This document shows positions 7,454-14,139 of a stretch of 64,000 nucleotides of DNA, piece by piece. Numbering within the stretch: the stretch's first letter is position 1; each line of letters opens with the position of its first letter. The translations under genes were made by a program, and so were the position numbers. The notes beneath the pieces are model-generated. The model worked only from the letters and a program-made list of their open reading frames with translations, searched no databases and was not told the DNA's origin. The DNA lies in assembly GCF_042431545.1 (NCBI RefSeq), contig NZ_JBHLYX010000003.1. One strand, given 5' to 3'. The stretch comes from Pseudoalteromonas xiamenensis. Lineage in GTDB: Bacteria > Pseudomonadota > Gammaproteobacteria > Enterobacterales > Alteromonadaceae.

Positions 7454-9755
7454 TTTGAAGCACAGGATTATTGCACTATGCATAGGCTTAGTGGTGTTAA
7501 CGGCCACAGGCAGTTTAATGGGAACTTGGTGGTCTTCCAGCCAATTTAACGAGCGGAAAACGCAAGAAGCCATCAGCGTTGCAGAAAACGTTTATACGCA
7601 ATATTTGCAAGCGAAACAGCGGTTATTGTTGACTGCAGCGAGTGTCTTGACGTCGGATTTTGGGTTTAAGCAAGCCGTCGCCACGCGCGATGCGGAAACG
7701 ATTGCCAGTGTCCTGTACAACCACAGCCAACGTATTGATGCTGAATTGATGGTGTTATTAGATACAAGTGGCAACCTTATCTCAGCTAACCGCCAAGACT
7801 TACAATTACCAAGTGATTCGCGCAGTGTGATGCGTGACCTGCTTTCACACGAAGATGATTCGACATTCATTGTTATCGATAAAACGCTTTATCAAGCCAT
7901 CATTTTACCTGTCAAAGCACCAAGAACGATAGCATTTACCATTGTTGGCTTTGCAATAACCCCTGCGGTTGCAAAAGATTTGCGCAAAGTCACCGGCATG
8001 GAAGTGAGCTTCGTGGTTGAAACGGGCACTACGAAAGTATCGAGTATGGCATTACCTGAAGGCATGGGCGTGCTTGAGTACACAAACTCTAAGCGAGTAC
8101 AACGCATCATGGGGACATCGCCGATGTATGCGAATGCGTCCGTTGCTTTACCTGCTTTGACAGACAGCGCAGTGAGCGTCATTTTGAGTGCTGACCTAAA
8201 AAGGGACTACGCTGAATTCGATAAAATGGTTCTGACGGTAGTGATTCTCTCGCTCGTGACCGTGTTATTGGGTTTTTTGGCCAGTGGCTTTTTAGCCCGA
8301 AATTTAACACGCCCATTGCAACAATTGACGCAAATGGCGAAGGCGTTCGCGCAAGGTAACTATAAAGCGAAAGTCGCATCCACAAAACCCAGTTCAGAAA
8401 TTTGTGCTCTGATGGATGCCTTCCATGACATGGGTGAAAACATTCAGTCACGTGAAGCTCAAATCCGCTTTGCCGCGAGTCACGATTCCATGACGGGATT
8501 TTTAAATCGCAGTGCCACACTTGAAACGTTGAACGTACGACTGATATCCGAGATGCCGCAATATTTAATCGGTGTTGATATTAAAGGGCTGCGCCACATC
8601 AACGATAAGTTAGGTCCACGAATTGGTGACGAATGTATCGTACAAGTTGCTGAAAGAATGCAAAAGCATGCCTCGGATTTTAACGCCGAATTCGCGCGTT
8701 TAGGTGGTGACGAGTTACTGGTTGTTGTTGAGGGAAAACCTGACTGGTCGATTGAACGTTATGTCACGACACTAAAACTGGCTCTGGAAGCGACCTACCA
8801 TATTCAAGGCCTAGAATTGACGCTGCGGTTTAGTATTGGAGCCTTATGTGCCCCGGAGCATGGCGACAACGCTGAAGATTTGTTACGCCGAACCCTGATT
8901 GCTGCGGATAATGCAGCTCAAGAAGGGGTCAATGTTTATTACTATCGTAAGGGCGAAGACGAGGAATACTTAGCGCGATTGCAATTGATAGACGAGTTGA
9001 AACAAGCGCTGTCGGATAACGATGGCCAGTTGTTTATGGCTTATCAACCTAAACTCAATTTCCGCACTCATCAAATCGACAAAGTCGAGTCGCTAATTCG
9101 TTGGCGACGTTCTAATGGCGAATGGGTGTCACCAGAAATGTTCATTGACTTAGCAGAACAATCTGGGCTGATTGTGGAACTTACTCAATGGGTTATTGAC
9201 ACGGTGGTTGGACAAATCGCGGCATGGCAAAGCAAAGGCATTGTTATGAAAGCGGCGATTAACGTTTCAGCTCAAGACATTGTTGATGAAGGGTTTTTAC
9301 CTCACTTACAAGAAACGCTGATCAAATATAAAGTGCCATCTAAGCTGGTCACCATTGAGCTGACTGAGCGAGACATGATTGAAAACGAAACAAAAGGCAT
9401 TGCAGCCCTAAACAGTTTGAAAGCATTGGGGGCAGTTGTTTCTCTCGATGACTACGGCGTCGGTCAAACTTCGCTTGGGCGTTTAAAAATGCTGCCAATT
9501 GACGAACTTAAGTTAGATAAAGTGTTCATTCTTAAACTCAATGAGTCACATGAAGATCAATGTATCGTGCAATCGACAATCAGTCTTGGTCATCAACTGG
9601 GATTCAGTGTGGTGGCAGAAGGTGTCGAAAATCAAGCATCGCTTACTTTGTTACGAGAAATGGGATGCGATTATGCACAAGGCTACTATCTAAGCCGACC
9701 ATTGCCAGCGCTTGAGTTTGAGAAGTGGCTAGGAGAGTATCATGAAGCGGGTTAA
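7443..9755 (+). CDS. Membrane dCache-HAMP-GGDEF-EAL protein, probably a cyclic-di-GMP phosphodiesterase
   Basis: A 770-residue inner-membrane sensor. Order: membrane helix (about 7-30), periplasmic dCache-like domain (about 31-260), second helix (about 262-285), HAMP (about 285-335), GGDEF domain (about 340-500) and EAL domain (about 515-760). The GGDEF signature is altered to GGDEL, so cyclase activity is doubtful. The EAL domain keeps the metal and catalytic residues: VESLIRW (Glu kept), INVS Asn, ELTERD Glu, SLDDYG Asp-Asp, ELKLDK Lys, VVAEGVE Glu and AQGYYLSRP Gln. Hydrolysis of cyclic-di-GMP is therefore the likely output. It overlaps the genes on both sides, so the cupredoxin, this sensor and the outer-membrane protein are made together. 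What the sensor domain binds is unknown. Confidence 0.9.
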   Translation: MLTSLKHRIIALCIGLVVLTATGSLMGTWWSSSQFNERKTQEAISVAENVYTQYLQAKQRLLLTAASVLTSDFGFKQAVATRDAETIASVLYNHSQRIDAELMVLLDTSGNLISANRQDLQLPSDSRSVMRDLLSHEDDSTFIVIDKTLYQAIILPVKAPRTIAFTIVGFAITPAVAKDLRKVTGMEVSFVVETGTTKVSSMALPEGMGVLEYTNSKRVQRIMGTSPMYANASVALPALTDSAVSVILSADLKRDYAEFDKMVLTVVILSLVTVLLGFLASGFLARNLTRPLQQLTQMAKAFAQGNYKAKVASTKPSSEICALMDAFHDMGENIQSREAQIRFAASHDSMTGFLNRSATLETLNVRLISEMPQYLIGVDIKGLRHINDKLGPRIGDECIVQVAERMQKHASDFNAEFARLGGDELLVVVEGKPDWSIERYVTTLKLALEATYHIQGLELTLRFSIGALCAPEHGDNAEDLLRRTLIAADNAAQEGVNVYYYRKGEDEEYLARLQLIDELKQALSDNDGQLFMAYQPKLNFRTHQIDKVESLIRWRRSNGEWVSPEMFIDLAEQSGLIVELTQWVIDTVVGQIAAWQSKGIVMKAAINVSAQDIVDEGFLPHLQETLIKYKVPSKLVTIELTERDMIENETKGIAALNSLKALGAVVSLDDYGVGQTSLGRLKMLPIDELKLDKVFILKLNESHEDQCIVQSTISLGHQLGFSVVAEGVENQASLTLLREMGCDYAQGYYLSRPLPALEFEKWLGEYHEAG

Positions 9756-10569
9756 CTCATTGCTTCTTGCTGTAGTGTTTAGTGGTTCAGTCATGGCTGC
9801 CGACGGTAAAATTCTGGCCACACCCGGCGTTTCACAAGTGGAAGGCAGTGCTGGCGGGGGGATTGTGCCTTGGGCGCAATTAGCGGGTTACGCCAGCGAA
9901 GACGAATGGTCCATCAGTGGTTTTTGCAGTCGCGCGGATGTATCGGATTACCAATTAGATGTCTGCGGCGTACAAGGAAACGTGTTTGACACCGTTGAGC
10001 TCAGCGTTGCAGAACAGCGTTTTGATGTTCCGGCGTTAAACACGACAATAAAACAGCGCATTTATGGTGCTAAATGGCGCGTTTACGGTGATATTGTCTA
10101 CAGTTCAATGCCTCAAGTGAGTATCGGATGGCAGCACAAATCGTTAGATGATGGCACCGTTGCGTCCTTGGTTGGCGCGAAAGCGCTTAGCGGAAATGAT
10201 TTTTATATTGCGGCTAGTAAACTTCATTTAGGTGCGATAGCCGGATACAACTGGTTTTGGAATGTCGCGCTGCGGCATTCGGAAGCCAATCAGCTTGGCT
10301 TACTTGGTTATGGCGGTGCGAAGCAAGATAATCGCTGGCAGTTAGAGGCAAGTAGTGCGGTATTCATCAATCCAAACTGGGCGGTAGGGCTCGAGTATCG
10401 ACAAAAACCAGATAACTTAGGTCTTGGGGAAACGCATTGGCAAGACGCTTTTGTCGCTTGGTTTCCAAACAAATCGATAAGCGTGACAGCTGCCTATTTG
10501 GATTTGGGGCGTATTGCAGGCGCACCAGATCAAACAGGGTGGTACGTGTCGCTTACTGGGTATTACTGA
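9742..10569 (+). CDS. DUF3034 family outer-membrane protein
   Basis: A 275-residue protein with a signal peptide (residues 1-19, ending VMA) followed by the DUF3034 opening GKILATPGVSQVEGSAGGG. The rest is a run of amphipathic beta-strands rich in Tyr, Trp and Gly, ending SLTGYY, consistent with an outer-membrane barrel. Function is unknown for the family. Its ATG lies inside the 3' end of the sensor gene (14-bp overlap). Co-expression with a periplasmic copper protein and a hemoglobin-like lipoprotein suggests a channel or scaffold in the same envelope process (inference). Two Cys at about residues 54 and 66 could form a disulfide. Confidence 0.75.
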   Translation: MKRVNSLLLAVVFSGSVMAADGKILATPGVSQVEGSAGGGIVPWAQLAGYASEDEWSISGFCSRADVSDYQLDVCGVQGNVFDTVELSVAEQRFDVPALNTTIKQRIYGAKWRVYGDIVYSSMPQVSIGWQHKSLDDGTVASLVGAKALSGNDFYIAASKLHLGAIAGYNWFWNVALRHSEANQLGLLGYGGAKQDNRWQLEASSAVFINPNWAVGLEYRQKPDNLGLGETHWQDAFVAWFPNKSISVTAAYLDLGRIAGAPDQTGWYVSLTGYY

Positions 10570-10602
10570 GGTTCAGGAACGATTTATTGAAGGTGCAATT
10601 TG

Positions 10603-11043
10603 ATGTTTTTTCCGAATTTTAAGCAGACAATCAACACGCTGCTCTTTGCACTGATTGTGAGTGGATTGAGTGCTTGCCAATCTACTTCTGGAACATTGTA
10701 CGAGCAAATTGGTGGTGCTGAGGGCAATGAAAAGTTAGTGGATGCGTTTATAAATCAAATTGGTAACGACCCAGTGATTTTACCTTTTTTTGAAAACGCG
10801 AGTGTCGCGCATTTTCGCGCGGGATTCCTGACACACCTGTGTGATGTGCTCGACGGTCCTTGTGAATTTCGAGGTGACTCAATGGTGCAAATCCACACGG
10901 GTATGCACATTGGGGAAAGTGAGTTTAATCGTGTTGTCGAGTTATTAGTGGCAGCGATGAATGAGCGACGCATTTCAACGCCGCTACAAAATCAAATATT
11001 AGCGCGTCTTGCGCCGTTACGCGGCGAGGTTATTCATCGCTAA
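10603..11043 (+). CDS. Group 1 truncated hemoglobin, exported as a lipoprotein
   Basis: A 146-residue protein whose N-terminus is a lipoprotein signal with lipobox LSAC near residue 25, followed by a truncated-hemoglobin fold: TLYEQIGGAEGNEKLVDAF (helices A-B), PFFENASVAHFRAGF (E helix region) and the proximal-histidine segment QIHTGMHIGESEF. Truncated hemoglobins bind O2, NO or peroxide at heme; most are cytosolic, so lipidation is unusual and puts this one in the envelope. The ATG at 10603 is chosen over the TTG just before it because AAGGTG lies 7 bases upstream. It is the last gene of the cupredoxin operon, 33 bp after the DUF3034 gene, and its end overlaps the convergent glycosyltransferase gene by 14 bp. 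Confidence 0.88.
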   Translation: MFFPNFKQTINTLLFALIVSGLSACQSTSGTLYEQIGGAEGNEKLVDAFINQIGNDPVILPFFENASVAHFRAGFLTHLCDVLDGPCEFRGDSMVQIHTGMHIGESEFNRVVELLVAAMNERRISTPLQNQILARLAPLRGEVIHR

Positions 11044-12046
11044 GCCGTGACATGAGCGATTGGAACGTACGCAGCACTTCAGCGGGCTCAATCGATTCAA
11101 TGATTCGGTGATCATCTAATGAAAATCCATTGGCCACGATCGCCTCAAACTTAGCCACTTTTGGTGCGACAATGTTCCAAGGCGATGTACCGAGGCCAAC
11201 GAGGGCTACGCAGGGTGTTCCTGTCGCACAGGCCATGTGCATTGGGCCAGAATCAATAGAAATCAGAGCGGTTAATTGACCAGTTACATTCACCAGTTCC
11301 GGTAGGCTTGTTTTTCCTGCTAAGTTAAGAACACGTGTTTGATGATTTGTGAGCTGTTCTATGATGGCCTGATTATCCGCAACTTCTTGTTGGTCGCCGA
11401 GTAATACAACATTGCATGGCGTATTGTCTAAAAGTAGCGCGACAACCTGCGCACTCAATGCGGTCGGGTAATAACGGGTATCTTTGTTTTTTCCACCAAA
11501 ATAACAGCCGATCGTCGGTGTTTGTGGGGATACAAACGGTGATTCACGTGTAGACAACGAAGGTGCATTGAATGAGTCGAATGGGGAACCATGTGCTTCG
11601 TTAACGATACGGCAATAGCGATGAATGTAGTGGTGATTCTCATTTAACTTAAGGGCGTAACTCAGTAAAGGTTTCCGGCCATTTTGGGCGTAACCAATCA
11701 CGGATTTGATACCTGTAAGTCGACAGAGCGCCGCTTCGGCCAATGAGCCGCGAAACAGTACCGCAAGTTGGTAGTTTGCTTTTTTCAGTGCTCGTGACTT
11801 TTTAAATATCCCCCATTTTGGCTTCGCGTAGCGTTTGTCTTCAATGACATCGACTAGGGGGAGGTTTTGCGTTTCAAACAGCGCAACAAGATGTGGACGC
11901 ACGAGAAAATGAAAAGGCGTTTTTGGATACAGCTGTCTTAACAATTCAATTGCAGGTAACGTATTGATTGCATCGCCAATAAACTTCGGAAAGACGATTA
12001 ATATTGGGTCAGATTGATTATCTGGCGTTATCGTTTTGTTCGACAT
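11030..12046 (-). CDS. Glycosyltransferase family 9 (ADP-heptose:LPS heptosyltransferase family)
   Basis: A 338-residue cytoplasmic transferase of the RfaF/WaaF type. It shows the N-terminal VFPKFIGDAINTLPAI nucleotide-sugar fold, LFRGSLAEAALC near residue 98, GCYFGGKNKDTRYYP at the domain junction, and the diagnostic ISIDSGPMHMACATGTPCVAL near residue 265. The family adds heptose to the LPS inner core. No other LPS genes are nearby, so the acceptor is unknown. A predicted promoter lies just upstream. Confidence 0.88.
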   Translation of the reverse strand: MSNKTITPDNQSDPILIVFPKFIGDAINTLPAIELLRQLYPKTPFHFLVRPHLVALFETQNLPLVDVIEDKRYAKPKWGIFKKSRALKKANYQLAVLFRGSLAEAALCRLTGIKSVIGYAQNGRKPLLSYALKLNENHHYIHRYCRIVNEAHGSPFDSFNAPSLSTRESPFVSPQTPTIGCYFGGKNKDTRYYPTALSAQVVALLLDNTPCNVVLLGDQQEVADNQAIIEQLTNHQTRVLNLAGKTSLPELVNVTGQLTALISIDSGPMHMACATGTPCVALVGLGTSPWNIVAPKVAKFEAIVANGFSLDDHRIIESIEPAEVLRTFQSLMSRLSDE

Positions 12047-12075
12047 GGTGTAATCTATATATTTGATTTGTCCGC

Positions 12076-12104
12076 ATTATAACCGAGCTAAATTGAGGAT
12101 TCAC
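12076..12104 (-). promoter_or_regulatory. Predicted promoter of the glycosyltransferase gene
   Basis: On the minus strand, a perfect TATAAT (12081-12076) lies 17 bp after GTGAAT (12104-12099). The expected start is near 12069, giving a leader of about 23 nt. Confidence 0.45.
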
Positions 12105-12152
12105 GCCATAACTAACGTGAAACACTTTCGGCCATAAACACAAGGAGAGGCG

Positions 12153-12983
12153 ATGAAACACTTTAAGTCGTGCGAATGGGTCTACGAACATTTATCAACA
12201 GTAAAGCTTCTCGATGCAGGTATTGTTAAAGCTGGAGTCAGTGGTCCTTACGTTCCTCCAGCCGTCATTCAGGGGGCTCAACGCTTTGACTTCGGTAAAA
12301 CATTTGCGGATGAGCAAAGTCTCATTAGTAATACCATGTGTTCAGCTAATCAATTTGAGCGCGAAGCGCAAAAGCTTGGTCTTTCGCAGCAGGACACTAT
12401 TATCGTCTATGACGTACAAGGATTGTACAGTGCGGCAAGAGCGTGGTGGATGTTCAAGGCCGTAGGATTTAATGAAGTCTATGTGTTAGATGGTGGCTTA
12501 ACTCGTTGGATGACGTTAGGTTATCCAACAGCTTCATCTTACGCAAAGGCAAGTGAGATTGGCAATTTTAAAGCCTCGGCGCTTACAGATTTCTTCGTTG
12601 ATAAACACCGTATCTTAGAGGTGATGGAAACGTCGCACAGCCTCATTCTGGATGCGCGTGGTCAGGCTCGTTTTTCTGGGGTGGAAAAAGAACCGCGAGC
12701 GGGAATGCGTTCAGGTCATATTCCGTCAAGCCAAAGCTTATCCTATAGCTTAATTAGTAACGAGGACGGAACAGTAAAATCAACCGATGCGTTAGCATCG
12801 CTGTTTCGTGAGCGTCAGGCACAAGATAAAGCATTGTATTTTAGTTGTGGTTCTGGCGTGACGGCTTGCGTGCTAGCTATCGCGGCAAGTGAATGTGGTT
12901 ACAGTGACTTGCATGTGTATGATGGTTCGTGGAGTGAGTGGGGCGCTGACGATTCACTGCCCATTGCGACGGGTCAGGAATAG
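12153..12983 (+). CDS. sseA: 3-mercaptopyruvate/thiosulfate sulfurtransferase (tandem rhodanese)
   Basis: A 276-residue two-rhodanese-domain enzyme. Domain 1 (about 5-125) is inactive and carries YDVQGLYSAARAWWMF and VLDGGLTRW; domain 2 (about 150-270) has LDARGQARFSG, MRSGHIPSSQ and the active loop SCGSGVTACVLA with the catalytic Cys near residue 233. The CGSGVT loop is typical of mercaptopyruvate sulfurtransferases. It transfers sulfane sulfur to thiophilic acceptors. The start has AAGGAGAGG at good spacing. Its 3' end overlaps the convergent Cys-rich protein gene by 10 bp. Confidence 0.9.
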   Translation: MKHFKSCEWVYEHLSTVKLLDAGIVKAGVSGPYVPPAVIQGAQRFDFGKTFADEQSLISNTMCSANQFEREAQKLGLSQQDTIIVYDVQGLYSAARAWWMFKAVGFNEVYVLDGGLTRWMTLGYPTASSYAKASEIGNFKASALTDFFVDKHRILEVMETSHSLILDARGQARFSGVEKEPRAGMRSGHIPSSQSLSYSLISNEDGTVKSTDALASLFRERQAQDKALYFSCGSGVTACVLAIAASECGYSDLHVYDGSWSEWGADDSLPIATGQE

Positions 12984-13306
12984 GGGCAATGGCGACAGCC
13001 GTTGCCACAACAAGCGCCTCGGCGAAGGTGATACCAACGACCTAGTACCATCAAGCCATCTTCGATGTGGTAGTCCAAACCTTCTTGCAGTGGGGCTTGT
13101 TTGTAAGGCGCGGCAATGGCTAGTTGTTCCGCAATGGGTTTAGCTGAAAGGGCGTCGAGGTAAGTGTGAATTTTAGTCAACAAACAATCTCGACAATAGC
13201 AGCCAGCTCCCTCGTTGAGCGGCAAAATAGCCGGCAGCGTCATGCACCAGCAACCATCTGGGTTACATGCCATGGTTTGGTGGCAAGCGGCACATTGTGT
13301 AGTCAT
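12974..13306 (-). CDS. Cysteine-rich CWC / DUF5522-type small protein
   Basis: A 110-residue protein with two Cys clusters. The N-terminal part has CAACHQTMACNPDGCWC and then CYCRDC, the cysteine-rich CWC pattern; the C-terminal part has EGLDYHIEDG, FNGYHLRRG-like WYHLRRGACCGNGCRHCPY, the DUF5522 pattern. Metal binding is likely; function is unknown. The ATG at 13306 is used because an upstream in-frame extension lacks family similarity. It is divergent from the next gene with only 22 bp between start codons. Confidence 0.8.
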   Translation of the reverse strand: MTTQCAACHQTMACNPDGCWCMTLPAILPLNEGAGCYCRDCLLTKIHTYLDALSAKPIAEQLAIAAPYKQAPLQEGLDYHIEDGLMVLGRWYHLRRGACCGNGCRHCPYS

Positions 13307-13328
13307 AGTGAATTGGATCAGGTGAAAA

Positions 13329-13661
13329 GTGCAGTCTAACATAACTCCCCAATTAGCAATACAGGCCCTACTAAGTTGGGGGGCCGACCGAAATCAAGCA
13401 ATTAGTTTATTGCTTGCTGGTGAATTAGAACGTTTTCTGCCGATAGAGGTGAAGGTATCGGATTTACGTGATGTGCTCGTTCGCGTGATGAGTCAGCAAC
13501 TCAGTCTTGATGAGCTCGAATTGTGGGCCAATATGCTAGAAGCACGAGATGAGTTTGATATTACGGAAATTGAAGGTGAAATTTATGCGCTGGCTAACGC
13601 AGAGCAAATGGGAGAACTTTCGCAAGAGAAAGTGCAGCAATTGCTTGATTTACTAGATTAA
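13329..13661 (+). CDS. Small acidic helical protein of unknown function
   Basis: A 110-residue, acidic, probably all-helical protein that I do not recognise. It has no signal peptide or membrane helix. Conserved-looking segments are LSLDELELWANMLEARDEFD and EGEIYALANAEQMGELS; the second ends in a leucine-rich tail QQLLDLLD. The start is GTG with AGGTG four bases upstream. It is divergent from the Cys-rich gene with 22 bp between start codons, so each promoter must lie within the other's coding sequence or the pair is controlled together. Size, charge and helix content resemble small immunity or adaptor proteins, but nothing proves this. Confidence 0.65.
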   Translation: MQSNITPQLAIQALLSWGADRNQAISLLLAGELERFLPIEVKVSDLRDVLVRVMSQQLSLDELELWANMLEARDEFDITEIEGEIYALANAEQMGELSQEKVQQLLDLLD

Positions 13662-13681
13662 AAAGGAAAGTTTTAAATAAA

Positions 13682-13737
13682 AGCCGTGCAAAAACTAGGG
13701 GAGGAGCGTTTTATAAGACAACGCTCCTAGCCGTGCA
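13682..13737. repeat. Hairpin flanked by a 9-bp direct repeat
   Basis: AGCCGTGCA occurs at 13682-13690 and 13729-13737. Between the copies is a perfect 9-bp inverted repeat, AGGAGCGTT and AACGCTCCT (13702-13728). It lies between convergent genes, so it may be a two-way terminator without a T tract. The layout also resembles a tiny insertion with a target duplication. Confidence 0.5.
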
Positions 13738-13995
13738 TTACGCTTGGTCAGAATTAATTTTGGCTTCTAACTCAGCAACTTTGGCTTCAAGTTCCATCAA
13801 CTTTTCACGTGTACGGATCAGTACTTTACTTTGAATATCGAATTCTTCACGGCTAACAAAATCCATTTCTGACAATTTATTTTGTAGCACTTGCTTCGTT
13901 TTGCTCTCAAACGAGTCAGCAATATTTTTAAGGCCTTGAGGCATATTGCTTGAAATTTGCTTTGCAATCTCTTCGAGTTTTGATGGGTTTAACAT
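13738..13995 (-). CDS. ubiK: Ubiquinone biosynthesis accessory factor UbiK (BMFP family)
   Basis: An 85-residue protein matching UbiK/YqiC: MLNPSKLEEIAKQI at the N-terminus, MPQGLKNIADSFE, and a C-terminal coiled coil (about 50-82) MELEAKVAELEAKI. UbiK is a trimeric accessory factor that interacts with UbiJ and supports aerobic ubiquinone synthesis, and it can associate with membranes. The length equals the family norm. A perfect 10-bp inverted repeat lies 12-45 bp upstream of the start, in its leader or promoter. Confidence 0.9.
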   Translation of the reverse strand: MLNPSKLEEIAKQISSNMPQGLKNIADSFESKTKQVLQNKLSEMDFVSREEFDIQSKVLIRTREKLMELEAKVAELEAKINSDQA

Positions 13996-14006
13996 GGAAT
14001 AACCTT

Positions 14007-14040
14007 AATTCGCGTTGATACCTTCATCTTAACGCGAATT
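14007..14040. repeat. 10-bp perfect inverted repeat between ubiK and rep
   Basis: Arms AATTCGCGTT and AACGCGAATT are separated by 14 nt. On the minus strand it would form a 5'-leader hairpin ending just before the ubiK ribosome-binding site AAGG; as DNA it could be an operator for either divergent gene. Confidence 0.6.
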
Positions 14041-14139
14041 GGTCCTTGCAGCAAAACAAAGGGGACCGCTTTTGTGACTTTGCGCAAACTCCCCCTTAGT
14101 TTACAATATCAGGCTTCCAGTTCTTATGTTTGTGGTGCT

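Noticed and set aside
14074..14139. N-terminal extension of rep
   Set aside because: The 22 extra residues are not part of Rep proteins; the ATG at 14140 gives the standard N-terminus.
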